A stretch of DNA of 64,000 nucleotides from CAZMHJ01 sp964566075 (GTDB lineage Bacteria > Patescibacteriota > Saccharimonadia > Saccharimonadales > CAIOMD01). The position numbers were made by a program, and so were the translations under genes. Location: NCBI GenBank assembly GCA_964566075.1, contig CAZMHJ010000001.1:62001-126000 (forward strand), given 5' to 3'. A model generated the notes under the pieces. The model was not told the origin of the DNA and did no database searches. It saw only the letters and a program-made list of their open reading frames with translations. Every line of letters begins with the position of its first letter. Position 1 is the first letter of the stretch. Positions 32,189 through 39,997 of this stretch are shown in pieces.

Positions 32189-34540
32189 CTAGAGCCGCTC
32201 TGCTTGTAATGATTGGCTTAAGTCAGCTGCAACGGTATCAAGTAAATTATTCACTGTATCCGCTTTAAGTGTTTTCGTATAGCTGACAATGGTAATTCGA
32301 AAAGCGACGTGTTTTACACCTGCACCAACCTCTTGATAAATATCGAGTGGCGTAATAGTAAATTCAGTATCCGTCGGTTTGCGCGCAACAAGCGACGCTC
32401 GCATTGCTTGCTCAAGATCTGCGTACGTTGTCGTCGTTTGTACTCGCAATGAAATATCTTGGCTGACTCTCGGGAATTTAGAAAGTGATTGATAGCGACC
32501 ATTGTTACCTAGCACCGTTAAGAGCTGTTCAGTATTAATCTCAAAACCGGCGCTACGCTTTGGTAATTTAAGGTTAGTTATGGTGCTTAGATTATATTCT
32601 CCAACTGTGCCAATAACGGTTCCGTTTTCTAGCAGAATCGCGGCAGAGCGACTGTCGCTATATGGTGCGGCAGCTCGTTGTATCGGCCGTAAAGAGTAGT
32701 TAACCTTCAACTGGTTTAAAAGATATGCCAGTAGTGTAGTGACTTTATAGTAAGCAGCACCGGTATTTTTTTGGCTAACTCGTGCATTTGCTGCGTATAC
32801 CAGCGCTAAACGCTCGCCTTCAGCAGGTACCTTTTCGTCAGTTAATTCGCCAACTTCGTGAGTTTTACCTAGTTCAAATAATGCAAATTCTTCATAGCCT
32901 GCTTTGCTATTTGGATGTATCTTTTCAAGCAAGCTTGGCGTTAAGCTTATTCGATAATATTGCAAGTTTGGGCTGAGAGCATTACTTAATGAAAAAGCGC
33001 TCTCAGTATCTTGTCCAACTTTTTGCAGTAAGTCACCATGCACAAAACTATAGGTCAAAACTTCGTTTGCGCCGGCAGATTTTAGCACACGCCGAACGTC
33101 CGATTTGAGCGACAGCATCGCATCACGTACCGTAGGTTCAGCAGTTCTTAGGGGTAACTCAAGCGGCAGATGATCAAAGCCATACAAGCGACCGATTTCT
33201 TCGACAATATCCTCTGGGATTGCGATGTCAGTACGCCAAAATGGTGCTTTGACGTCTAATGTATCGCTATCAGTACCGACCTCGAATTCAACATTCCTTA
33301 ATAATGCCGCCATGTCACCAATTGATAATTGAAAGCCAAGGCGTTCATTAATAAATGACGGATTAATGTGTAGTGTGTTGTTTTCGGGTAAATGTCCTTT
33401 TACATCAAATACACTTGAAGCTTGTTCACCGCCGGCGACCTCAAATATATCTTGCATAAGGCGCGCTAGGACACGATCGTTCTGGTGCACAGACTGACCT
33501 TTGTTAAATCTTGTTCCGGCGTCAGTAAACAAACCATGGTGCATTGAGGTACGACGGATACTGTACATATCAAAGCTAGCAACTTCGAGAATAATATTTT
33601 TTGTATTGCTATCGACTTCAGTGTCTGCCCCGCCCATAACTCCCGCTAGACCGATCAACTCTTTGCCACTCGTAATAACTATAGATTCAGCGCGTGGTGT
33701 AATAGTTTTATCGTTTAGTAGTACTATTTGTTCACCGTCTTTCGGATGGCGAACGACAATTTCGGCACTGTCTTCACTGCGAGCCGCTACTTTATCATAA
33801 TCGTAGGCATGGGTTGGCTGGCCAGTTACATACATAATCCAGTTCGTTGCATCGACAATATTATTAATTGGCCGTATACCAACGCGNNNNNNNNNNNNNN
33901 NNNNNNNNNNNNNNNNNNNNNNNNNNNNNNNNNNNNNNNNNNNNNNNNNNNNNNNNNNNNNNNNNNNNNNNNNNNNNNNNNNNNNNGTAAACATCTTGTT
34001 TTCGACATCAATCACAAAATCATCAAGGCCATATAAGCTAACCAATGCTTGCCCTGGCACAACGTCTGGCTGCTCAATTTCGAGCAAACCATCGTGATTA
34101 TCACTTAAACCAAGCTCAGCTGCACTTGCAAGCATACCGTTACTCACCACACCACGAAGTTCTTTTGTGCTCAGCACAAATGGGTCTGCAGTACCATATG
34201 TTGTTGGTACAGTTGCACCGGGCGGAATCCACGCAACTACTAAACCTTCACGTACATTTGGCGCACCACACACAACTTGTACATGGCCATTGGCATCACG
34301 CTCAACGTCTTTTACTACACCACCATCGTCAATGGTACATACGTGAAGCTTGTCTGCATTCGGGTGGTCGACGCAGGTAACGACCCGTGCCACCACGATA
34401 CCTTCGAACTGCGGCTCCCAATCAATCGTCTCTTCGACAGCACCGAGTTGTGCGCCAATTTTTTCAACCAGCTGCTCGTGGCTGTACTGCTTTATATCAA
34501 CATTACTAACCAGCTGCGCATTATTAACACTTACTTTCAT
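32189..34540 (-). CDS. pheT: Phenylalanyl-tRNA synthetase beta subunit, with gap
   Basis: Large subunit of the heterotetrameric PheRS. The N-terminal tRNA-binding OB domain (VVARVVTCVDHPNADKLHVCTID, VQVVCGAPNV) is intact. After the gap, the B3/B4-B5 regions (VGIRPINNIVDATNWIMYVTGQPTHAYD, ELIGLAGVMGG), the catalytic-like domain (PNLQYYRISLTPSLLEKI) and a C-terminal anticodon-binding FDX domain (LSKFPRVSQDISLRV) follow. The 100 N at 33887-33986 replace the segment after VIDVENKMF; by family comparison roughly 75-100 residues belong there. The start overlaps pheS by 4 bp (ATGA). Confidence 0.96.
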   Translation of the reverse strand: MKVSVNNAQLVSNVDIKQYSHEQLVEKIGAQLGAVEETIDWEPQFEGIVVARVVTCVDHPNADKLHVCTIDDGGVVKDVERDANGHVQVVCGAPNVREGLVVAWIPPGATVPTTYGTADPFVLSTKELRGVVSNGMLASAAELGLSDNHDGLLEIEQPDVVPGQALVSLYGLDDFVIDVENKMFXXXXXXXXXXXXXXXXXXXXXXXXXXXXXXXXXXRVGIRPINNIVDATNWIMYVTGQPTHAYDYDKVAARSEDSAEIVVRHPKDGEQIVLLNDKTITPRAESIVITSGKELIGLAGVMGGADTEVDSNTKNIILEVASFDMYSIRRTSMHHGLFTDAGTRFNKGQSVHQNDRVLARLMQDIFEVAGGEQASSVFDVKGHLPENNTLHINPSFINERLGFQLSIGDMAALLRNVEFEVGTDSDTLDVKAPFWRTDIAIPEDIVEEIGRLYGFDHLPLELPLRTAEPTVRDAMLSLKSDVRRVLKSAGANEVLTYSFVHGDLLQKVGQDTESAFSLSNALSPNLQYYRISLTPSLLEKIHPNSKAGYEEFALFELGKTHEVGELTDEKVPAEGERLALVYAANARVSQKNTGAAYYKVTTLLAYLLNQLKVNYSLRPIQRAAAPYSDSRSAAILLENGTVIGTVGEYNLSTITNLKLPKRSAGFEINTEQLLTVLGNNGRYQSLSKFPRVSQDISLRVQTTTTYADLEQAMRASLVARKPTDTEFTITPLDIYQEVGAGVKHVAFRITIVSYTKTLKADTVNNLLDTVAADLSQSLQAERL
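33887..33986. other. Scaffold gap (100 N) inside pheT
   Basis: Placeholder of exactly 100 N. The homologous segment in PheT is longer, so about 250 bp is probably missing. Confidence 0.95.
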
Positions 34541-35583
34541 GAAAATTGCCTCAAAAACTCTAGTTTGCCTGACTCAAAGTGCCGAATGTCTTCGATGTCG
34601 TTTTTCATCATTACTAAACGATCAATACCACCACCCCACGCGAAACCGGTATATTCGTTCGGGTCAATGCCTGCCTCTTTTAATACGTTTGGATGAATCA
34701 AACCACAACCAAGTAGTTCAATCCAACCACTTTGGCTACAGATGTTACAGCCAGCTTTTTTACAGAAAGGACAACTTAGGGCAAATTCAAAGCTTGGTTC
34801 AGTAAATGGGAAATAGTAGGGTTGTGTTTTAACTTCGAGCTCTTGTTGGTAATATTCTTGCAAAAATGTCTTGAGCGTTGCGATTAAGTTACCAGCATGC
34901 ACACCTTTACCTACATACACACCTTCAAGTTGATAAAACGTATGCTCATGGCGAGCATCTAAATCTTCGTTTCTAAATACCCGGCCAGGGATAACAACCG
35001 CGATTGGTTTACCTAGAGCTAAGTTATCCTTGTACTTTTTCAGAACACGGTTTTGCATCGTACTCGTGTGTGCAGGTGCGATAAACTGCTTACCGTTGGT
35101 ATCAGTTTGTGTGGTCATAAAGGTGTCGTAATCATCTCGTGCTGGATGACCTTCGGGGAAGTTCAGGGTTTCAAACATATGGTAGTCGTCGTCAATTTCG
35201 CGTGATTCAATCGCAGTAAAGCCCACACGATAAAAAATATCCAATACAGTTTCGAGTTCGCTCATTAGTGGATGAATGCTGCCATTCTGCGCCGGTAATA
35301 GTGACTCAGCTTGCGAATTAACATCAAATGGTGCTGTGACGTCAATTGGCAATCTGTCGTCAACAGCGACCGTAGCTTCTGCAACCCATCGTTCAATTTC
35401 TGCTTTTAGCAGATTTATTTCTGCTCCGTATTGAGCACGTTGTTCGGCGGGCGCATCTTTTATGAGCCCAAAGAGGACCCGTAGCTCAGGTGCGCGTAAA
35501 ATAGCTTTTTTATCTTCGAGTGTTTCAAATTGTACACGTAGTGTTTCGGCTGCCTTTGCAACCTCTGGAATGGTATACGACAT
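34537..35583 (-). CDS. pheS: Phenylalanyl-tRNA synthetase alpha subunit
   Basis: Catalytic subunit of PheRS, 348 residues. An N-terminal coiled coil (residues 1-85) is followed by class II motifs: HPLMSELETVLDIFYRVGF, motif 2 GRVFRNEDLDARHEHTFYQLEG, and motif 3 GFAWGGGIDRLVMM. FNFPEGHPARDD-type motif (LNFPEGHPARDDYDTF) is typical. A cysteine cluster CPFCKKAGCNIC before SGWIELLGCGLIHPNVL resembles the zinc-binding insert seen in some PheS proteins. A TATAAT hexamer ends 11 nt before the ATG. Confidence 0.97.
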   Translation of the reverse strand: MSYTIPEVAKAAETLRVQFETLEDKKAILRAPELRVLFGLIKDAPAEQRAQYGAEINLLKAEIERWVAEATVAVDDRLPIDVTAPFDVNSQAESLLPAQNGSIHPLMSELETVLDIFYRVGFTAIESREIDDDYHMFETLNFPEGHPARDDYDTFMTTQTDTNGKQFIAPAHTSTMQNRVLKKYKDNLALGKPIAVVIPGRVFRNEDLDARHEHTFYQLEGVYVGKGVHAGNLIATLKTFLQEYYQQELEVKTQPYYFPFTEPSFEFALSCPFCKKAGCNICSQSGWIELLGCGLIHPNVLKEAGIDPNEYTGFAWGGGIDRLVMMKNDIEDIRHFESGKLEFLRQFS

Positions 35584-35700
35584 AGTTACCCGCTATTATA
35601 CGGCTATTTCACCCCTGACGCTACCTCTTGAATTATTTATTTAAAAGTTGTATTGTTTATTTTATCTTTTGGGCATAACCAAGGGAGACCTTCAACAACC

Positions 35701-35713
35701 GAAAGAGGTGATA
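35701..35713 (+). repeat. 13-bp inverted repeat, left copy
   Basis: GAAAGAGGTGATA, which is the exact reverse complement of 36203-36215. It also resembles an extended Shine-Dalgarno (complement of the 16S rRNA 3' tail) and overlaps the GTG start of the 35708-36121 ORF. Confidence 0.7.
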
Positions 35714-36121
35714 CTCATCAGAAAATTTGTTCGAGCGCTGATGCGATTCGCGGAGCGATCGACAACAGTGATGTATCCACTGGGTCTTCTCAAAGAAGAG
35801 ATTGGCCCGAGTATGCTTGTAACTGGAGCATCAGTGCTCGTTCGCGGGCACAGCGAAACTTGCAGTCACCAAGACTGCAGTCGAACGGCAACTGTCATCG
35901 CGGGACCTATGTTTGATAATAGTAACCGTGATAACGTCTACGTAACAGTTGTCTACCCGTTCGAGAGGTTCCCGCTCAAGCAAGAGCAGCTACGTATTGC
36001 AACACGTAGCGCCTGGGGTATGTGGCACTCAGCCGTATATCTAACTGCAATCCCCACACCACTTGCTGCCGAACCTAATACAGGCAACGAGCGGGCGTAT
36101 GACGTTCCTGAGGCAAGTTGA
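35708..36121 (+). CDS. Protein of unknown function in a GC-rich island
   Basis: An ORF of 137 residues if begun at GTG 35708; ATG 35741 is an alternative. It reads VILIRKFVRALMRFAERST, then TCSHQDCSRTATVIAGPMF and VYVTVVYPFERFPLKQEQL, and ends DVPEAS with TGA. It looks like a small alpha/beta soluble domain with three cysteines. No family was recognised. Third codon positions are visibly more G/C-rich than in pheS, pheT or yajQ next door. It is bracketed by a 13-bp inverted repeat and followed by a three-way-junction-like structure, which suggests an acquired or specially regulated element. Confidence 0.5.
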   Translation: MILIRKFVRALMRFAERSTTVMYPLGLLKEEIGPSMLVTGASVLVRGHSETCSHQDCSRTATVIAGPMFDNSNRDNVYVTVVYPFERFPLKQEQLRIATRSAWGMWHSAVYLTAIPTPLAAEPNTGNERAYDVPEAS

Positions 36122-36129
36122 TGAGGAAC

Positions 36130-36196
36130 GGGGGAGCGGCGTACAAGAGAGTACGCTGTCATCGGAAGCAGTGGTTTCAAATGAAACCGCTCCCCC
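36130..36196 (+). repeat. Three-way-junction-like inverted repeat after the ORF
   Basis: Outer stem GGGGGAGC/GCTCCCCC (36130-36137 with 36189-36196). Inside it are hairpins GCGTAC/GTACGC (36139-36144 with 36151-36156) and GGTTTC/GAAACC (36173-36178 with 36183-36188), separated by 16 unpaired bases (36157-36172). No U-run follows. It may be a 3' stabiliser, a ligand-binding RNA, or a processed small RNA. Confidence 0.6.
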
Positions 36197-36202
36197 ACTT
36201 CA

Positions 36203-36215
36203 TATCACCTCTTTC
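36203..36215 (+). repeat. 13-bp inverted repeat, right copy
   Basis: TATCACCTCTTTC, exact reverse complement of 35701-35713. It closely mimics the 16S rRNA 3' tail, so in RNA it could mask the Shine-Dalgarno-like left copy; in DNA the two could be ends of a 515-bp element. Confidence 0.65.
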
Positions 36216-36225
36216 TCTTACATGA

Positions 36226-36231
36226 TAGACT
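36226..36231 (+). promoter_or_regulatory. -10 element for yajQ, leaderless
   Basis: TAGACT ends 6 nt before the yajQ ATG; no Shine-Dalgarno is present. Confidence 0.5.
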
Positions 36232-36237
36232 TTTACT

Positions 36238-36735
36238 ATGGCTTTATTTTCATTTGATATCGTAAGCGATTACGACAAAAGCGAACTCAATAATGTGGTT
36301 GATCAATCACAGCGAGAGCTCGCGAACAGATATGATTTTAAAGGTACTAAAGCTGCACTTGACTGGGCAGATGGTGATAAAACATCACTCAAAATTACGG
36401 GTGATAGCGAGTTTCATGTAGACGCTATTCTAGATATTATTCGAAAAAAGCTCGCAACTCGTGGGCAAAGCCAAAAAGTACTTGATGTCAGCAAAGAGGC
36501 AACCATAACTAACTTGCAAGTTATTAAAGTTGTGCCACTTAAAAATGGCCTCGACCAAGAAAAAGCTAAAAAAATTACTGCCGTCATCCGTGAAGAATTA
36601 CCAAAGGTAAAAACCCAGATTCAAGGCGAAGAAGTTCGTGTGATGAGCTCAAAAAAAGACGAACTACAGTCAGTGATGCAGCTACTTAATGGCCAAGACT
36701 TCGACTTCCCGCTCTCGTTCACCAATTATCGCTAA
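36238..36735 (+). CDS. yajQ: YajQ-family nucleotide-binding protein
   Basis: A 165-residue protein with the full YajQ pattern: SFDIVSDYDKSELNNVVDQ, RELANRYDFKGTKA, FHVDAILDIIRKKLATRG and VRVMSSKKDELQSVMQLL, ending DFPLSFTNYR. It has two RNP-like ferredoxin folds. Family members bind cyclic di-GMP or nucleic acid; which applies here is unknown. It is a single-gene unit on the plus strand between two GC-rich islands. Confidence 0.94.
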   Translation: MALFSFDIVSDYDKSELNNVVDQSQRELANRYDFKGTKAALDWADGDKTSLKITGDSEFHVDAILDIIRKKLATRGQSQKVLDVSKEATITNLQVIKVVPLKNGLDQEKAKKITAVIREELPKVKTQIQGEEVRVMSSKKDELQSVMQLLNGQDFDFPLSFTNYR

Positions 36736-36739
36736 AATG

Positions 36740-36935
36740 AAAATCGCGCCCGACGGGCGTTCTGTACCGCTTAAGGTACAGAAGAGTGCTTTCGCACTCT
36801 GCGCTTTCGCGCACACCACATCGGACGCATACACCGCCCAGTTCACCCCTGCAAGAAGGCTACTACGGGACCCATACGCCGGTGATATGCCATTACACAG
36901 GCTGGCCCACTAGGGGTTTTCGGGTACTTTTGGCG
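36740..36935 (-). ncRNA. Candidate minus-strand RNA with GNRA-looped hairpins and terminator
   Basis: Four hairpins lie in a row. In minus-strand sense they are GCGC-GAAA-GCGC (36801-36812), AGAGTGC-GAAA-GCACTCT (36783-36800), CTGTACC/GGTACAG (36762-36781) and CGCCC-GTC-GGGCG (36747-36759). The last is followed by CGATTTTCATTTT, an intrinsic terminator. GAAA tetraloops appear only on this strand. Upstream, ACCCCT and AGGGGT can pair at longer range. The 5' end is not defined. No tmRNA, RNase P or SRP RNA signature was found. Confidence 0.45.
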
Positions 36936-36959
36936 TGATGAAATGCTTATAGTATGCAT

Positions 36960-37064
36960 GGGGGCTGAGGAAAGGTGACCACACATACGTCATCGCATCG
37001 TCCCCCGCTGGCTACCGGGGACCAAAAGACTTGGCGTACCTCTTTTTCCAGAAGAGGTCTGGCT
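36960..37064 (+). other. GC-rich structured stretch upstream of the glycosidase gene
   Basis: Part of a 462-bp interval without a convincing gene. GGGGG near 36960 pairs with CCCCC near 37011, enclosing GGTGAC/GTCATC (one G-U, which only works on the plus strand). A second hairpin pairs TGGCG/CGCCA around CCTCTT/AAGAGG. Short frames through it have GC-rich codons but no good start. Beyond 37090 the sequence returns to A/T-rich and nothing else is seen up to the promoter at 37184. Confidence 0.4.
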
Positions 37065-37183
37065 CGCCATAGTGAGATTACGGTGCCTACTCCACTTATG
37101 TCGATAACGATTCATGCCATCGAATACATAAACTCTAAAATAGCTTTATATTATTGTCAACTAACGGTTACAGACTTTTTTCG

Positions 37184-37189
37184 TATACT
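37184..37189 (+). promoter_or_regulatory. -10 element for the glycosidase gene, leaderless
   Basis: TATACT ends 8 nt before the ATG at 37198, with no Shine-Dalgarno. No good -35 was seen. Confidence 0.5.
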
Positions 37190-37197
37190 TAAAGCAT

Positions 37198-38508
37198 ATG
37201 GATATTCTGTCCGAGCAGTGCGAAGCCGTCTTGCGAGCAAACGATAAAGGCACCCACACAACACCATCAACGAGCCTATACCCGCACCAGTGGCTTTGGG
37301 ATAGTTCTTTTTCTGCTATCGGGTGGGCACATATGGATGTCGCACGTGCTCAACAAGAGATTTTAAGTTTATTCCACGGCCAATGGCACAACGGCATGGT
37401 GCCGCATATGATTTTTAATATGTCACCACGCTATGCACAAGATAGAAATGCATGGCGGAGTTGGGTTTCGGTACAATCACCAAATGATGTTGCCACTAGT
37501 GGTATCACACAACCACCGGTTATTGCCGAAGCAATCACTCGTATTGGCGCACAACTCGATAAGCCAGCACGCGTTAGTTTCTACAAAAAAGTCTTACCTA
37601 AGCTTATCAAATATCATTCGTGGCTATATAACGAACGCGACCCTCACAAAGAGGGCTTGGTACTCCAAATTCATCCATATGAAACCGGTTTTGATAACAC
37701 CCCGCCTTGGATGACCCAACTACACGAACATAGTCGTCCATGGTGGATAGCAACTATTGAGAATTTGCACATCGACCCACTTATTAACGTTGCACGCCGT
37801 GACACACGTTGGCTACCCGCTGAGCAGCGTATGAAGAATATTGACGCACTCATTATCTGGGATGTTATTCGTCGTTTGCGGCGCAAGCACTATGATATAG
37901 ACAAAATTCTACATCGATCGCTTTTTGTGATTGAAGATGTAGCTTTTAACAGCATTTTTATCCGTAATAATACCCTGCTGCGCGAAATTGCAGCCCAAGC
38001 ACGCATTAAGCTACCGCAAGACTTACTAGATAACATGAATCGAAGTGAATCAAAGCTCGAAGAACTGTGGGACGAACAATTTAGTACCTACTTTAGCCGT
38101 GACTTTTTAACAAATCGATTACTCCGTGAGCCAACGATCGCCTGCTTGCTCCCATTGTATGCTGGCACAATTAGTAAAGAACGGGCCGAAAAGTTGGTAC
38201 GAATTATGACAAACAACCATGTTTTCTGGCTAAATTTCCCTGTACCGAGCGTGCCAAGAAATGTACGTACCTTTGACCCGAAACGTTACTGGCAAGGACC
38301 AACCTGGGTTAATACTAATTGGCTGCTCATCGACGGGTTACTACGCATGGGTTTCGAGAACGAAGCTAATGCGCTAAAAAGCCACACAATAGAACTGTTG
38401 CGCGAACATGGCATTTGGGAATACTACAATCCAATTACGGGTGACGGCATGGGTAGCCCCGACTTTAGTTGGACTGCAGCGCTTGCACTAGATTTATTGA
38501 ATTCTTAG
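37198..38508 (+). CDS. Six-hairpin glycoside hydrolase, MGH1/GH63-like
   Basis: A 436-residue (alpha/alpha)6 glycosidase. LYPHQWLWDSSFSAIGWAHMD is the conserved opening with the Trp-Asp-Ser motif. HPYETGFDNTPPWM carries the likely catalytic Asp, and YYNPITGDGMGSPDFSWTAAL closes the active site. Relatives act on trehalose-, mannosylglycerate- or glucosylglycerate-type sugars. The substrate is not determined; no signal peptide, so it acts in the cytoplasm. It overlaps rmuC tail to tail by 4 bp. Confidence 0.82.
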   Translation: MDILSEQCEAVLRANDKGTHTTPSTSLYPHQWLWDSSFSAIGWAHMDVARAQQEILSLFHGQWHNGMVPHMIFNMSPRYAQDRNAWRSWVSVQSPNDVATSGITQPPVIAEAITRIGAQLDKPARVSFYKKVLPKLIKYHSWLYNERDPHKEGLVLQIHPYETGFDNTPPWMTQLHEHSRPWWIATIENLHIDPLINVARRDTRWLPAEQRMKNIDALIIWDVIRRLRRKHYDIDKILHRSLFVIEDVAFNSIFIRNNTLLREIAAQARIKLPQDLLDNMNRSESKLEELWDEQFSTYFSRDFLTNRLLREPTIACLLPLYAGTISKERAEKLVRIMTNNHVFWLNFPVPSVPRNVRTFDPKRYWQGPTWVNTNWLLIDGLLRMGFENEANALKSHTIELLREHGIWEYYNPITGDGMGSPDFSWTAALALDLLNS

Positions 38509-39590
38509 TCATCGGTGCTTGGTTTATCAAGCAATAATGGGTCCACCGATTCGTTCGTACCGGCAATCTTAACTACATCTTTATCCATCTTTTTAAGTTC
38601 TTTATGTGCCGCATTAAAATGATTGACTGTGGTGCTTAAGCTACCCCCTAGTTTTTGCATATAATTTTCATGCGAAGCTATATGTTTGCCTAAATCACCG
38701 ACTCGTTTTTGGATTTCTTTAGCTTGTTCTTCTATCTGTAAGCTTCTTAAGCCTTGCATTACCGTCTGTAAGTACGCGAGGAGTGTCGTTGGACTAACAA
38801 TAATCACTTTTTTATCTCGAAACGCATATTCAATTAAATCGCGTGAGCTAGTATTGGTCGCACCAACCTCATTAACAAGTAAATCATAGTAAATCGCCTC
38901 ACTCGGGATAAACATAAAAGCATAGTCAAGGGTGTTTTCATTTGGTCGTATATACTTGGCAGTTTCGTCAATCCTGTTTTTGAGGTCTTTCTTAAAGTTA
39001 AGCGCAAAGCCTTCTTTTTTCGTTTTGTCTTTCTCGTCAACAAAGCGATTATAATTTTCGAGAGTAAATTTGCTATCTATCGACAACAACCGATGTTTAT
39101 CAAGTTTTATAACTGCATCAACAATCTCACCGTCTTTGAACTTATACTGCATCTCGTACACATGCGGTGGTAACACGTTTGCGAGTACTGTTTCTAGATA
39201 GTACTCACCAACACCGCCACGTTGTTTCGGATTTTGCAGCACATTTTGCAGCATCTTAAGCTCATCAGCTACATCGACAACACGTTTATTTGTCTCATCG
39301 AGTTTAGTAAGTCTTTGATTTACTTCTGCGATGATCTTCGCACTATCAGAAAACTGTTTCTGAATACTGTTCCGCATAAGCTCATTGTTTTTATCAAGTC
39401 TGTCGTTGACGCTCACGTTTAGGCTATCTTTTAATTTTTCAATACCGTCATTTAAGGCAGTAATGTCCTGCTTAATCAGGCCTGCTGAGCTATCGTTTTT
39501 AAGTTCACTCATCCTCTGATTTAGTACAAAAAACAGAAATCCAAAACCAGCAATAACTACTACAAGTAAAACAATTAGTATGGTTATCAT
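38505..39590 (-). CDS. rmuC: RmuC-like DNA recombination-limiting protein
   Basis: A 361-residue protein: N-terminal membrane anchor (residues 3-24), coiled coil (30-120), then the RmuC nuclease-like domain with NPKQRGGVGEYYLETVLANVLP, LLSIDSKFTLENY and DYAFMFIPSEAIYYDLL. The Asp and Lys of DSKF correspond to PD-(D/E)xK nuclease residues. RmuC limits inversions at short repeats. It overlaps the preceding small membrane gene by 4 bp. Confidence 0.92.
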   Translation of the reverse strand: MITILIVLLVVVIAGFGFLFFVLNQRMSELKNDSSAGLIKQDITALNDGIEKLKDSLNVSVNDRLDKNNELMRNSIQKQFSDSAKIIAEVNQRLTKLDETNKRVVDVADELKMLQNVLQNPKQRGGVGEYYLETVLANVLPPHVYEMQYKFKDGEIVDAVIKLDKHRLLSIDSKFTLENYNRFVDEKDKTKKEGFALNFKKDLKNRIDETAKYIRPNENTLDYAFMFIPSEAIYYDLLVNEVGATNTSSRDLIEYAFRDKKVIIVSPTTLLAYLQTVMQGLRSLQIEEQAKEIQKRVGDLGKHIASHENYMQKLGGSLSTTVNHFNAAHKELKKMDKDVVKIAGTNESVDPLLLDKPSTDD

Positions 39591-39814
39591 TGTTTCTTTT
39601 TGCCTTTCTTCTGAGCCGCATTAGTAGTTTCTGCAGGATTTGCAGGTACTTCTGTTTTATTTTCTTTCGCTAATTCAAGTTCAGTCAAGTGTTGTCGCAG
39701 AGCATGCTCCGCAGGGCTGTGTTTTGCGTGTTTAAATGCTTTACTTATAAGCCACACTACTAAAATAAGACCAACTAAAAACTCAAATAAGACTAGCCAA
39801 TTAATAAGTGTCAT
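39587..39814 (-). CDS. Small membrane protein upstream of rmuC
   Basis: A 75-residue protein with one transmembrane helix (about residues 4-24, INWLVLFEFLVGLILVVWLI), a short helical region, and a Lys/Ala-rich C-terminal tail (AAQKKGKKKQ). Unknown family. ATGA overlap with rmuC means coupled translation, so it may be an accessory of RmuC. No Shine-Dalgarno is seen, and a TATAAT 2 nt before the ATG is too close to serve it. Confidence 0.65.
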   Translation of the reverse strand: MTLINWLVLFEFLVGLILVVWLISKAFKHAKHSPAEHALRQHLTELELAKENKTEVPANPAETTNAAQKKGKKKQ

Positions 39815-39950
39815 TGATTATATTGTACTGTATCGTAAGCGGAATAGGGTCATTACTAAACTTAAAACCGGGATGTTTCACCCGGCTTTAGTGGAAGCAT
39901 GATATAGCTTCCAGTTTCAGCGTAAGCGCTTTTTAATGGTTTTGCAAGTA
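39815..39950 (-). other. Hairpin-rich leader upstream of the small membrane gene
   Basis: Two clear hairpins: TGGAAGC/GCTTCCA, and CCGGG/CCCGG flanked by a further ACTAAA/TTTAGT pairing. They lie between the HdeD terminator and the next gene and may form a leader RNA. No known riboswitch was recognised. Confidence 0.4.
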
Positions 39951-39951
39951 C

Positions 39952-39980
39952 AAAAAACCGCCCTATATGAGGGCGGTTTT
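39952..39980 (-). terminator. Intrinsic terminator after the HdeD-like gene
   Basis: AAAACCGCCCT (39954-39964) pairs with AGGGCGGTTTT (39970-39980); on the minus strand the stem runs into six U. Confidence 0.9.
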
Positions 39981-39997
39981 GTAGTTATTTTTACATA

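Noticed and set aside
36740..37100. Possible RNase P RNA, tmRNA or SRP RNA (GAGGAAAG at 36967 caught the eye)
   Set aside because: Only GAGGAAAG matches; the following P4 bases, the matching 3' strand, the tmRNA tRNA-like ends and the SRP loop motif are all absent on both strands.
36975..37247. Plus-strand frame overlapping the glycosidase start (begins at a GTG after GAGGAAAG)
   Set aside because: The GTG abuts the purine run, the product shows no motif, and it continues 50 bp into the glycosidase gene in another frame.
39817..39822. TATAAT as a leaderless promoter for the small membrane gene before rmuC
   Set aside because: It ends only 2 nt before the ATG, so transcription would begin inside the gene.
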